Source: MWAR01 sp036567845 | GTDB taxonomy: Bacteria > Muiribacteriota > Ozemobacteria > Ozemobacterales > Ozemobacteraceae | Assembly (NCBI GenBank): GCA_036567845.1 | Contig: DATCTT010000024.1 | Span: 1-34,773 of the forward strand | Direction of reading: 5' to 3' | Length of the DNA stretch: 34,773 nucleotides | Shown: positions 16,708 through 25,104 of the stretch, piece after piece | How positions within the stretch are numbered: position 1 is the stretch's first letter | How the letters are laid out: every line of letters starts with the position of its first letter | Position numbers and translations under genes: made by a program | The notes under the pieces: model-generated | What the model was told of the DNA's origin: nothing | What the model saw: the letters and a program-made list of their open reading frames with translations, nothing else | The model's database searches: none

Positions 16708-18237
16708 ATGGGAGCGAGTGTGAGGGAGATCTTGTCACACAGGGCGGGGCGGCTGGTGTTTCTGGCGCTCTGGCTGGGGTTGCATTTCTTCTGCCGGACC
16801 ACATTTCTGAACGACCCGGGAACGTTCTCTCACACTGCCTACGGAGAGGTGATGTTGCGGCAGGGCAGCCTGCTACGCTCCGACATCTTCACCAGCAGCC
16901 GCCAGGGCCAGCCCTGGATCGCGCAACAGTGGCTCGGCGAGATCGTGATGGCCCTGCTGCACCGGATCGCCGGGCTCGATGCCCTTCTGCTGGCCGCCAG
17001 CCTGCTCGTCTCTCTGACCTTCACGTTCCTCTGGCTCAGACTGTATGCATCCGGCCTGCATCTGCTGCTTACAGGGCTGCTGCTGACCTTCGCTCTGGCA
17101 TCGGCATCGATGCAGTTTCTGGTGCGGCCGCTGCTGTTCACGATGGCAGCCCTGGCGTGGCTGTTCGCCCTGCTCGTCGATATCGAGGCGGAACGTCGTC
17201 CGGTCTCCCATCTCTGGCACACCCTTCCAGTCTTCTGGCTCTGGGCCAACACTCACGGAGGCTATCTCGGCGGACTCGGCACTTTGGGCCTGTGCGTTGG
17301 CGGCTGGGTATTCCTGTATCTGAGCGGCCGTCACAGCCCGATCGGAAACGGCCGCCACCTTTTCACCGCTCTGGCCATCGTTCCGGCGGCGGGCCTGATG
17401 GCGATTCTCGGCCCGTATGGCTTCGATCTGCCTCGCACTTGGGCGACGATCGTCGACTCCCCGCTCGTGCGTCAGCTGATCGTGGAACACCAACCGTTAT
17501 ACCGTGATGCGGATGCCATCGCCCCGACCCTTCTGCTCCTCGTGTATCTCTGCTTCCTCGTCCGCTGTGCTGGCCGCCCCGTCCGGGTTTCATGGCTGGT
17601 CCCAATCGTCTGGTTCCTGCTTGCCGTCGGCCGGGTGCGCCACACCCCGCTGTTCGGGATCACCGCCATCATCGCCTTCGCCGAGATGTATCGGGCCTCT
17701 TCCTGGCCCGAGCGTATTGCCTCCGCCAAGCCGCTCTACAGCAGGGTTTACGGCCGTCCCACCCCGCGTCTGCCGTATCGGACGGCGCTGACGCTTCTGG
17801 CAGTCGGTCTCTGGCTCCAGGCATCCGGCTCGGCGCTGCCGCTGCTCGGCCGGAACTGGGCCGTTCCAGCGCCGGAGCGCTGGCCGATGGAGCTGGTTCC
17901 GGCCATGCGCGCGTTCGCTGACCGCACGGCTCCTGCAGCCTCGGTCTACACCGAGTTCAACCTCGGCTCGTGGGCCGTCGGCGTCGAACCGCGGCTGCGG
18001 GTCTCAATCGACGACCGGTGCGAGCTGGCGGGTGACGCACTGATGCGCGAGTATGCCGCATCGGCCTCGGACACCCGGCTCATCGCCTCCTGGGTGGCGA
18101 GCTTCGGTGCCCGGGCGGCCCTCACGACGCCAGACTCCCCGTTCGACTGCTGGTTCCGGGCGGCGCCGGGCTGGCAAGTGGTCGCCACGAGTGGGGCCGG
18201 GATCTGGCACGAACGGCGCATTCCCCTTCCCGAATGA
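16708..18237 (+). CDS. Multipass membrane protein, GT-C glycosyltransferase-like
   Basis: A 509-residue integral membrane protein with about ten hydrophobic helices. The first loop, with the acidic segment FLNDPGTFSHTAYGEVML and the later QPWIAQQWLGEIVMALL, has the layout of membrane proteins with a GT-C glycosyltransferase fold, where an acidic residue in the first periplasmic loop is catalytic. The C-terminal soluble part contains VYTEFNLGSWAVGVEPRL then VSIDDRCE, a pattern I associate with poorly characterised GT-C-like proteins. The ATG at 16708 is preferred over an in-frame upstream extension that encodes non-hydrophobic, low-quality sequence. No polysaccharide genes are adjacent, so donor and acceptor are unknown. 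Confidence 0.7.
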   Translation: MGASVREILSHRAGRLVFLALWLGLHFFCRTTFLNDPGTFSHTAYGEVMLRQGSLLRSDIFTSSRQGQPWIAQQWLGEIVMALLHRIAGLDALLLAASLLVSLTFTFLWLRLYASGLHLLLTGLLLTFALASASMQFLVRPLLFTMAALAWLFALLVDIEAERRPVSHLWHTLPVFWLWANTHGGYLGGLGTLGLCVGGWVFLYLSGRHSPIGNGRHLFTALAIVPAAGLMAILGPYGFDLPRTWATIVDSPLVRQLIVEHQPLYRDADAIAPTLLLLVYLCFLVRCAGRPVRVSWLVPIVWFLLAVGRVRHTPLFGITAIIAFAEMYRASSWPERIASAKPLYSRVYGRPTPRLPYRTALTLLAVGLWLQASGSALPLLGRNWAVPAPERWPMELVPAMRAFADRTAPAASVYTEFNLGSWAVGVEPRLRVSIDDRCELAGDALMREYAASASDTRLIASWVASFGARAALTTPDSPFDCWFRAAPGWQVVATSGAGIWHERRIPLPE

Positions 18238-18269
18238 TGATCCCAGGCCTCGCACACCGCCGTCCCCCC

Positions 18270-18299
18270 TTGCGGAATCCGCATCCGGCGTGCTACTAT
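18270..18299 (+). promoter_or_regulatory. Possible sigma-70-type promoter of the zinc-ribbon/CheR cluster
   Basis: TTGCGG (18270-18275), an 18-bp spacer, then TACTAT (18294-18299), ending 20 bp before the start codon at 18319. The -35 box is imperfect. Confidence 0.5.
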
Positions 18300-18318
18300 C
18301 GGGCCTGGGAACGGACAT

Positions 18319-18510
18319 ATGCAGGAAGAACGCTGCCCGCTTTGCATGCGCATCAAACAATATGACATTTCGAAACAGACGTATTACCGGTTCCAGAACA
18401 CCGAGCGTCTGGTGTGCGACCCTTGCGCGAAGGAAGTCGAGAACCGCCTCCGTCCCACCTGGCAGATCGTCGCAGGCCGGGTGTTTCCCCGCAGCACGAA
18501 GAATGACTGA
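18319..18510 (+). CDS. Small zinc-ribbon protein of unknown function
   Basis: A 63-residue protein with two CxxC pairs (CPLC near residue 6 and CDPC near residue 33), the spacing of a single zinc ribbon. The middle (KQYDISKQTYYRFQNTERLV) and the tail are basic and aromatic. It starts the cluster and ends 9 bp before the CheR gene, so it is probably co-transcribed with it. Such knuckles can bind nucleic acid or protein. I do not recognise the family. Confidence 0.75.
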   Translation: MQEERCPLCMRIKQYDISKQTYYRFQNTERLVCDPCAKEVENRLRPTWQIVAGRVFPRSTKND

Positions 18511-18519
18511 GCGGCCGCG

Positions 18520-19575
18520 ATGAGCCGCTCCCTCACCCCGAACGAGTATGCGCAGCTGCGCGATTTTCTCGCGCGCGAATTCGGCCTGTTCTTCGACGCC
18601 AGCAAGGTCACCTTCCTGGAGAATCGGGTCATGCCCTTCTTCGAAAAGCTGCGATGCGTCGACATGAACGGCCTGATCACGGCCATTCAGCTCGACCAGG
18701 AGCGGCGCACCGAGCTGCTCGACGTGCTGACGACGAACGAGACCTGGTTTTTCCGGCATCCGCGTCATTTCGATATCCTGCGGGATGAGGTGTTCCCGCC
18801 ACTCATCCGGGCTCGCGAGCGCGATCAGAAGCGGGCGATATCGATCTGGTCGGCGGGCTGTTCCATCGGTGCCGAGGCGTATTCGATCGCCATCACGCTC
18901 CGGGAGGTTCTGCGCGACCCGTCCAACTGGAAAATCACCCTCGTGGCCAGTGACATTTCCTCTCTGGCTCTCGAACGCGCCCGCAAAGGCATCTACTCAG
19001 CGCTCGAGCTGAAGCTGCTGTCCAGCATGCTGCTGACCCGATATTTCATGCCGACCGGCACCGGCGAGTTCCGGATCAAACCCGAGCTTGCCGAGATGGT
19101 GAGCTTCGAACGGCTGAACCTGCTCGACACCTGGCCCCAGCGCCGGTTTGACATCATCTTCTGCCGCAACACCATGATCTACTTCAAGGAAGCGACCAAG
19201 GCGGCGCTGACTGAGCGGTTCTACCAGATTCTCGAGCCCGACGGCGTCTTCTTTACCAGCGCCACTGAAACCCTGCACTGGAAGGGCGAGAACGAGTTCG
19301 AGAAGCTGTTCCTGCATGGGGAATACATCTATCACAAACGGCCGGCCAGCAAGAGTTACGTATTGTACCGGTTTCACACACCGGCGGATCTGCTGCGTGC
19401 CCTCAACCTGCTGGTGAAATACAACTACGAATACCAATTGCTGAACGTGCCACAGCCGACCCCCGCCTCCCCCCGCAAGGCATTGTTCGTACCCAAGGTG
19501 CTCCAGCCGAAGATCGACCGGATGTTCGACGAGGCCCAGCTCCGCAGCGCCGGCTGCGAAGAGTTCCGGAAATAA
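18520..19575 (+). CDS. cheR: CheR-type protein-glutamate methyltransferase
   Basis: An S-adenosylmethionine-dependent enzyme of the CheR family, which methylates glutamates on chemoreceptors. It has 351 residues. The N-terminal CheR_N helices include TTNETWFFRHPRHF (71-84). The Rossmann methyltransferase domain has ISIWSAGCSIGAEAYSIA (107-124), the adenosine-side motif ITLVASDISSLALERARKG, and FDIIFCRNTMIYF. A C-terminal extension of about 60 residues follows the core. No receptor, CheB, CheA or CheW gene is near, so this may serve a chemosensory-like system regulating pili or gene expression, or an unrelated target. Confidence 0.92.
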   Translation: MSRSLTPNEYAQLRDFLAREFGLFFDASKVTFLENRVMPFFEKLRCVDMNGLITAIQLDQERRTELLDVLTTNETWFFRHPRHFDILRDEVFPPLIRARERDQKRAISIWSAGCSIGAEAYSIAITLREVLRDPSNWKITLVASDISSLALERARKGIYSALELKLLSSMLLTRYFMPTGTGEFRIKPELAEMVSFERLNLLDTWPQRRFDIIFCRNTMIYFKEATKAALTERFYQILEPDGVFFTSATETLHWKGENEFEKLFLHGEYIYHKRPASKSYVLYRFHTPADLLRALNLLVKYNYEYQLLNVPQPTPASPRKALFVPKVLQPKIDRMFDEAQLRSAGCEEFRK

Positions 19576-19624
19576 CCCTACACCCCCGGGCTCCTGTTGC
19601 CGATAAACGGGAAGGGGGGACCAT

Positions 19625-20083
19625 ATGCTCGAACCATCCGTTCCGTTCGTTCGTGTCCGTGTGACGGTCGTGCTGCGCCATGCAGACGGCCGGCTGTGTT
19701 TCGTGCGTCATCTCAAGCAGGGCCGCCGATACTGGCTCCTGCCCGGAGGCGGACAGCAGCCTTTCGAGCCTCTCGAGGAGGCGGCGCGGCGCGAGCTGCA
19801 CGAGGAGCTGCGCATTTCGGTTTCCGGACTGAACTTTCTCGCGATGCGCGAGACGATGAGCAGCGCGGCCGGCCGGCATATCCAGTTCCCGATCTTCGAA
19901 GCCGTCGGCCCCGACTTCTCGACGCTGGAACCCGGTGTGGACCCGCGTGTCGAGGGCATCGACTTTTTCACGGCGGAAGAGCTGGCCAACCGTCCAATCT
20001 TCCCGAACATGGAGGATGACCTCCTCAGGCTGGCGCGCGGAGAGCGGATAGCGCCGTTCCGCACCCTGGATTGGGTTCCCTGA
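19625..20083 (+). CDS. Nudix hydrolase
   Basis: A 152-residue Nudix-fold protein that should hydrolyse a nucleoside diphosphate linked to another group; the substrate is not predictable. The Nudix box runs from residue 42 to 64 (G, x5, E48, x7, R56-E57-L-H-E60-E61-L-R63-I64). The metal-binding acidic residues are all present, but the usual Gly near the end is Arg63. The preceding strand YWLLPGGG is typical. It lies between cheR and the TPR gene with short gaps (49 and 16 bp), so it probably belongs to the same transcript. Confidence 0.9.
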   Translation: MLEPSVPFVRVRVTVVLRHADGRLCFVRHLKQGRRYWLLPGGGQQPFEPLEEAARRELHEELRISVSGLNFLAMRETMSSAAGRHIQFPIFEAVGPDFSTLEPGVDPRVEGIDFFTAEELANRPIFPNMEDDLLRLARGERIAPFRTLDWVP

Positions 20084-20099
20084 GCACCCGGAGGCGCAT

Positions 20100-22670
20100 A
20101 TGATCGACAGGAAAAACGAGCAGATCATCATCGACTGCAAGAAACGCATCGCGGCCAACCCCCGCGACTTCTTCGCGTATTACCAGCTCGCGCGCGCGCT
20201 CGAAATGACGGGCGAGACGGACAACGCGATCGGGGTCTATCGCGAAGCCCTGGCGATCAACCCCAAGGACGCCTACGCGCACAATTTCCTCGGCCTCGCC
20301 TACCGCAACAAGGGGATGGTCAACGAGGCGATCACCGAGTTCAAGAAGGCGATCATGTTCAACACGAACTACGCCTTCCCCTATGCAAACCTCGGGATCA
20401 TCTACAAGCAGAAGGGGATGTTCGACGAAGCGATCATCCGGTTCAAGAAAGCGATCTCGCTCAAGCCGGACTTCGCCTTCTCGCATCTGCAGCTGGGCCT
20501 GATCTACAAGCTCAAGAAGCTGTATGACGAGGCGATCATCCGGTTCCGCAACGCGATCGATCTGAACCACGATTACGCCTACGCGCACTTCGCGCTCGGC
20601 TCGACGTATCTCGAGATCGGCCGCGCCCGCAAGGCCACGGTCGAGTTCAAGAAAGCCGTCATCCTCAATCCGCAGGACTCGTATTCTCTGAGCCAGCTCG
20701 GCCGGGCGATGATCCATCTCAAGCAGTATGACGAGGCGGTCTCGGTGCTGCGCCAGTCGGTCGAGCTGAATCCCGACAACGCCTTCACGCACCTCAACAT
20801 CGGCCTCGCCCACTTCCATGCCGGCCGCCACGATGAGGCGATCGAGGCACTCAAGCGCGTGCTCGACATCAGTCCCGATCTGGTCGAGGCCCGGGTGATG
20901 CTCGGCCAGGCGTTCCTGCGCAAATCGATGGACGACGCGGCCCTGCAGGAGTTCCGGCGGGCGCTCAAGACGGACCCGAAGTATCCCAGGATTCATTTTC
21001 ATATCGGCACGGTGTTGCGCAAGAAGAACGAGTCCCAGAAAGCCATCGACGAATTCAAGCTCGAGAACACCGTGAACCCGAACGATGCCGAGCTGCACTT
21101 CAATCTCGGCCTCGCCTACAAGGACCGCGGCATGCTCGACGAGGCGGTCGGCGAGCTGAAGCGCGCGCTGTATCTCGATGCCGGCCTCTCACGTTCCCAC
21201 GACATGCTGGGCGAGATCTACGACGTGAAGGGCCAGTGCGACCAGGCCGTCTCCCACTGGCGCAAAGCCGCCGAGCTGCGCAAGAAGGGCGAGGCACGCG
21301 ACACGGTCGAGAAGCCGCCGGTTCCGATGAAGACCCGGTCAGAACTCGATCTCCTGATCGAGCGCTACCGCGCCGAGGTGTTGTCGAATCCAGACAACGC
21401 CGAGGCTCATTACAAGCTGGCGTCCGCCTTCAAGAACAAGGAGATGTTCGACGAGGCGATCATCGAGTTTCGCAAGGTGCTCGCGCTGAATCCGTATGAC
21501 TCGTTCGCCCATTATAATCTTGAAGTTATATATCGACTCAAAGGCATTGATGATCAGAACCTCGTGCGCTGGAAGCGGTCGGTCTCGATCAACCCCGAGA
21601 ATGCCGGCGCCCATTACCGACTTGGTCTGGCGTTCAAGGAAAAGGGCATGCTCGACGAGGCGATCCGCGAGTGGGAAAAGGCGATCGCGCTCGATCCCGA
21701 CTTCTCGCACGCGCACCTGCAGCTCGGCATCGCCTACAAAAGCACCGGCCATTCGGACGAGGCGATGAAGGCCTGGAAACGCACGGTCGAGATCGATCCG
21801 GAGTTCCAGGAAGCATTCATGCATCTGGGCAAGGCGTATCTCAACCAGGGCATGCTCGACGAGGCCGTGACGGCGATTCAGAAGATCATCCGGCTCAAGC
21901 CCGACGACGTCGAGAGCCGGTTCATTCTCGGCCTGATCTACAAGAACAACGGCATGATCGAGCAGGCGCGCGACACCTTCGAGGCGCTGCTCGGCGTGAA
22001 GGAAGACCACGTGCCCTGCCTCGTGAATCTCGGGGCGGTGTACAAGAACCTCAACCAGCTCGAGAACTCGCTCAATTGTCTGATGATGGCGGTGCGGCTG
22101 GACGACAAACAGTTCTTCGCCCATTACCTGCTCGGCACGGTGTACCGCGCCCTGGGGGTATTCGAGAAGGCAGAGGAGTCGTTCAAGAAGTCGATCACGC
22201 TGAATCCGGACGATGCGTTCTCACAGTACAGCCTCGGGGTTATCTACAAGAACTCGGGCCGGCTGCCGCTGGCGATCAAGGCGTTCTCGCGAGCAATCGA
22301 GCTCGATTCCGACGACGGCTACTCGTATTCCCATCTCGGGCTTTCCCTCTACGAGCAGGGCCAGCTGCAGGATGCAATCAACGCCTTCCGGCGGTCGGTC
22401 GAGATCAACCCGGAAGACACCTATGCTCTTTACAATCTCGGCATGGCCCTGATGGACGCGCACGACACCGATGCCGCGATCGAGGTGCTCGTGAAGGTCG
22501 TGAATCTTGCTCCCGAGGATCCATATGCGTGCTTCAACCTCGGTCAGGCCTACGAGGAAAAGGGACTGCTGCCCGAAGCAAAAGCCTGTTACGGACGTGC
22601 ACAGCAGCATGCGCCGAAGAACAGCCAGATCTCGCGGTTTGTCCAGGAAGCCGTGGCGCGGCTGAAATAA
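20100..22670 (+). CDS. Giant TPR-repeat protein (about 23 repeats)
   Basis: An 856-residue protein made almost wholly of 34-residue tetratricopeptide repeats, with the W/Y-L-G-Y-A-F-A-P pattern (such as AHNFLGLAYRNKGM ... EAITEFKKAI ... NPKD). I count about 11 repeats, a charged linker near residues 395-420 (ELRKKGEARDTVEKPPVP), then about 12 more. The block after the linker restarts like the N-terminus, suggesting an internal duplication. There is no signal peptide, so it is probably a cytoplasmic scaffold. GGAGG lies 5 nt before the ATG. Several CheR-linked systems use TPR scaffolds, so partnership with the upstream CheR is a reasonable inference. Confidence 0.93.
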   Translation: MIDRKNEQIIIDCKKRIAANPRDFFAYYQLARALEMTGETDNAIGVYREALAINPKDAYAHNFLGLAYRNKGMVNEAITEFKKAIMFNTNYAFPYANLGIIYKQKGMFDEAIIRFKKAISLKPDFAFSHLQLGLIYKLKKLYDEAIIRFRNAIDLNHDYAYAHFALGSTYLEIGRARKATVEFKKAVILNPQDSYSLSQLGRAMIHLKQYDEAVSVLRQSVELNPDNAFTHLNIGLAHFHAGRHDEAIEALKRVLDISPDLVEARVMLGQAFLRKSMDDAALQEFRRALKTDPKYPRIHFHIGTVLRKKNESQKAIDEFKLENTVNPNDAELHFNLGLAYKDRGMLDEAVGELKRALYLDAGLSRSHDMLGEIYDVKGQCDQAVSHWRKAAELRKKGEARDTVEKPPVPMKTRSELDLLIERYRAEVLSNPDNAEAHYKLASAFKNKEMFDEAIIEFRKVLALNPYDSFAHYNLEVIYRLKGIDDQNLVRWKRSVSINPENAGAHYRLGLAFKEKGMLDEAIREWEKAIALDPDFSHAHLQLGIAYKSTGHSDEAMKAWKRTVEIDPEFQEAFMHLGKAYLNQGMLDEAVTAIQKIIRLKPDDVESRFILGLIYKNNGMIEQARDTFEALLGVKEDHVPCLVNLGAVYKNLNQLENSLNCLMMAVRLDDKQFFAHYLLGTVYRALGVFEKAEESFKKSITLNPDDAFSQYSLGVIYKNSGRLPLAIKAFSRAIELDSDDGYSYSHLGLSLYEQGQLQDAINAFRRSVEINPEDTYALYNLGMALMDAHDTDAAIEVLVKVVNLAPEDPYACFNLGQAYEEKGLLPEAKACYGRAQQHAPKNSQISRFVQEAVARLK

Positions 22671-22683
22671 CGGGGGGAACCGG

Positions 22684-24672
22684 ATGCGCGCATTCCTCAG
22701 GAACCATGCCCTGGTCGTGCTTTTCGCCGGCCTGGGGGCGCTTGCCGCCCTGATCGGATGCGATGCCGACAACAACGTCACCCCACGGGAAGGCGAACTC
22801 CAGGGAACGGTGTATTCCAAATCCGGAAAAACCCTTTCCAACGTGCTCGTCAGCTGGACATACGATCCCACCCGATGGGGGAAAAGCGGCACCGACGGCA
22901 CCTTTCATGTCTCGGGAGTCGGCTTCGGCGAGCAGGTGTTCGTCGCCCAGAAGTCGGGCTACCGGGCGACCAGCTTCCGAGCGAATATCTACTCCGGCGC
23001 AATTTCCACGATCTCGAAGGTCGAGATGGAAACGGCCAGTTTCGATTATCGGAATATCAAGGTCGAAGAGGTTTCGGCCACTCACGCCGTGATCTCGTGG
23101 CAAACCACCGATTACACTAACGGCCTGGTCGAGTTCGGCGAGTCGGACACCTTCGGCGGGTATGTCAACGAGACCCAGGGCGTTTACGCCACGACACACC
23201 GCCTGACGATTCCGGGGCTCAAGGCCGCGAAACAGTATTTCTTCCGAATCGTTGCGTCGCGTCAGGGACGCGAGTCGGAAACGTCCGTCACGGACAGCTT
23301 CACGACCCTCTCGACCCTCGAGGATGCAACCGTTCCCGCACCGCCGGCCGATGCCGCGATCGCCGTATCCGAAATTCCCAACCAGGTCACCGTGTTCTGG
23401 GGGGCGAATACCGAGTCGGATCTCAAAGGCTACCGGATCTATCGTTCGGAGCTGCCGTCCGCCGGGTATTCCCTTGTCACCGACACGCTCATCGCCAAAG
23501 GACAGGAGCGGTACATTGACACCACGGTCAGGACTGGCATGAAGTATTACTACCGCGTCGCAGCCGTCGACCAGGCGGGCAACGAAAGCGGTCCATCCGA
23601 GATCGTCTCGATGGTTATTCCCGGAGAGATTACGGGCCAAGTCACCTGGACTCTGGCCAACAGTCCGTTCATCATCCCCGGCGATCTTACGGTGACGGAT
23701 ATCGGCAGACTGACGATTGATCCGGGCGTCGTCGTGAAGATGGCCGAAGCCGATTCCCTGAGGGCAAACGATTCTGCGAAGGTCGAGATCCGGGTCGAGG
23801 GCGGTGTCCTGATCGCAAGCACGACCCGTGAACAGCCGATCATCTTCACCTCTGACGCTCCCGTTCCCGCCGCCGGCAACTGGGGCGGCATCACGGTCTC
23901 GGACTCCGCCGACACATCGACGTCCCTGTGCGGCGTCACGATCGCCTATGCCGACACCGGGCTCACCCTGGAAAAGGCGCTCGGCACCTTCCGGAACGTC
24001 ACGCTCGATCACTGCACTCTCGGCCTCGAGGCAACCTCATGCTCCGGGCTCACCCTTGCCGGGTTCCGAACAACCTACTCGCCGACGGGCATGAAGCTGG
24101 TCGATAACACGGAACTGGCTCTGCAGGATTCCAGTTTCAGCCACGGTCAGACGGGCGTTGATGCCAGCAGGAATGATACTTCCATCTATTCCGGCAACAA
24201 CTTCTTCGACTGGGCAACAGTTGGCCTTTCGTGCGGTGACACCGGCGGCACAGTAAACATTCTGAACAATCTCTTTGTAACCGCTACGGGCCTTGGCCTC
24301 CGCGTGATGGAGCAGGCATCGGTCATCCGGTACAACACATTCGATGCCCCCTATGGAATCCAGGTCGTGAATGGTGTTCCCATCATTGAGAAGAATATTC
24401 TCGTTGCCCAGAGAAGTTATACAGGCCAAGGCTTCAAGGGAATCGAGAATCTCGGCGGCCAAACCACTCCCCCGGTCTTCGGGCCGAATGATGTGTACGG
24501 TTTCCCCGAAGGTGCCAGCCATATTGGATGCGCGTCGGCCTCGGGAAGCCTTGCGTCTGCCCCGCTGTTCATGAAAGACTTCGGGGGAAACGCGAATGAT
24601 TATCGTCTGGAACAGCCGTTCCCCGCGAGTACCGATCAGTGGGGAATTCAGAGAACTGCGGCACCGGAATGA
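22684..24672 (+). CDS. Lipoprotein with fibronectin-III and right-handed beta-helix domains
   Basis: A 662-residue lipoprotein. The signal peptide ends in the lipobox LIGC with Cys26. In order come a carboxypeptidase-regulatory-like beta-sandwich (~37-112, GELQGTVYSKSGKTLSNVLVSW type), a fibronectin-III/purple-acid-phosphatase-N-like domain (~119-209), a second fibronectin-III (~220-310, ending YYYRVAAVDQAGNESGPS), and a right-handed parallel beta-helix (~320-655) with repeated short strands (RLTIDPGVVVKM, GLTLEKALGTFRNVTLDHCTL, NILNNLFVTATGLGLRV). Such a build suggests surface binding or polysaccharide contact; no catalytic triad is evident. It starts 13 bp after the TPR gene. The last ~250 bp are less GC-rich than the rest. 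Confidence 0.85.
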   Translation: MRAFLRNHALVVLFAGLGALAALIGCDADNNVTPREGELQGTVYSKSGKTLSNVLVSWTYDPTRWGKSGTDGTFHVSGVGFGEQVFVAQKSGYRATSFRANIYSGAISTISKVEMETASFDYRNIKVEEVSATHAVISWQTTDYTNGLVEFGESDTFGGYVNETQGVYATTHRLTIPGLKAAKQYFFRIVASRQGRESETSVTDSFTTLSTLEDATVPAPPADAAIAVSEIPNQVTVFWGANTESDLKGYRIYRSELPSAGYSLVTDTLIAKGQERYIDTTVRTGMKYYYRVAAVDQAGNESGPSEIVSMVIPGEITGQVTWTLANSPFIIPGDLTVTDIGRLTIDPGVVVKMAEADSLRANDSAKVEIRVEGGVLIASTTREQPIIFTSDAPVPAAGNWGGITVSDSADTSTSLCGVTIAYADTGLTLEKALGTFRNVTLDHCTLGLEATSCSGLTLAGFRTTYSPTGMKLVDNTELALQDSSFSHGQTGVDASRNDTSIYSGNNFFDWATVGLSCGDTGGTVNILNNLFVTATGLGLRVMEQASVIRYNTFDAPYGIQVVNGVPIIEKNILVAQRSYTGQGFKGIENLGGQTTPPVFGPNDVYGFPEGASHIGCASASGSLASAPLFMKDFGGNANDYRLEQPFPASTDQWGIQRTAAPE

Positions 24673-24807
24673 GGAGTTTCGCACCGGAACTTCTCCCCAT
24701 TTTCCGAGGCATAATTACCGCGAATATATTTTTCCAGCCACAGTGGTTTTTTCCGATTCTCCTATGGTATAGTTCTCCGTGAGAGGTCGATCCGGTTGCC
24801 GTAAGGT

Positions 24808-24823
24808 TGGCACGCGGGTTGCA
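24808..24823 (+). promoter_or_regulatory. Sigma-54 (RpoN) promoter of the first Flp pilin gene
   Basis: TGGCACG, four bases, TTGCA: a full match to the -24/-12 consensus, with GG at 24809-24810 and GC at 24821-24822 exactly 10 bp apart. The expected transcript start is near 24834, giving a leader of about 38 nt. The upstream DNA contains CCACAGTGG (24738-24746), a possible activator site. Confidence 0.88.
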
Positions 24824-24871
24824 CTAACTCACAGTGGCACGCAAGCCAAAATCGAAGCAGGAGGAACTTGT

Positions 24872-25042
24872 ATGAATCTGATTCAGCGCTTTGTTCGGGA
24901 AGAAGAAGGCCAGGGCCTGGTTGAGTACGCTCTCATCATCGGCCTCATCGCCGTTCTCGCCATCGTCGCCCTGTCGTTCGCCGGCGGTAAGGTCAGCGGC
25001 ATGCTCGGCTACATCGGCACCCAGCTCACCACGGGTTCCTAA
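24872..25042 (+). CDS. Flp/Fap-type pilin, first copy
   Basis: A 56-residue type IVb (Flp) prepilin. The leader MNLIQRFVREEEG is followed by mature QGLVEYALIIGLIAVLAI with the Glu5-Tyr6 pair that defines Flp pilins; a short C-terminal tail follows the single helix. It would be cut by a TadV-type peptidase and assembled by a Tad machine, whose genes are not in this window. The AGGAGGAAC site lies 5 nt before the ATG. Transcription should depend on sigma-54 from the promoter at 24808, and the gene is closed off by its own terminator, so it is expressed as a single unit. Confidence 0.94.
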   Translation: MNLIQRFVREEEGQGLVEYALIIGLIAVLAIVALSFAGGKVSGMLGYIGTQLTTGS

Positions 25043-25070
25043 TCGTTCGCAAGGCCGGTGACGGCCACAT

Positions 25071-25101
25071 CAGGGGAGGAGAAATCCTCCCCTGTTTTTT
25101 T
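25071..25101 (+). terminator. Rho-independent terminator of the first Flp pilin gene
   Basis: A 10-bp perfect stem (25071-25080 with 25085-25094) closed by a GAAA tetraloop and followed by seven T. It starts 28 bp past the pilin stop. Confidence 0.96.
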
Positions 25102-25104
25102 GCG

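Noticed and set aside
18206..18221. TGGCACG-N4-GCGCA as a third sigma-54 promoter
   Set aside because: It is inside the coding end of the GT-C-like gene, and the -12 box lacks the TT of the consensus.
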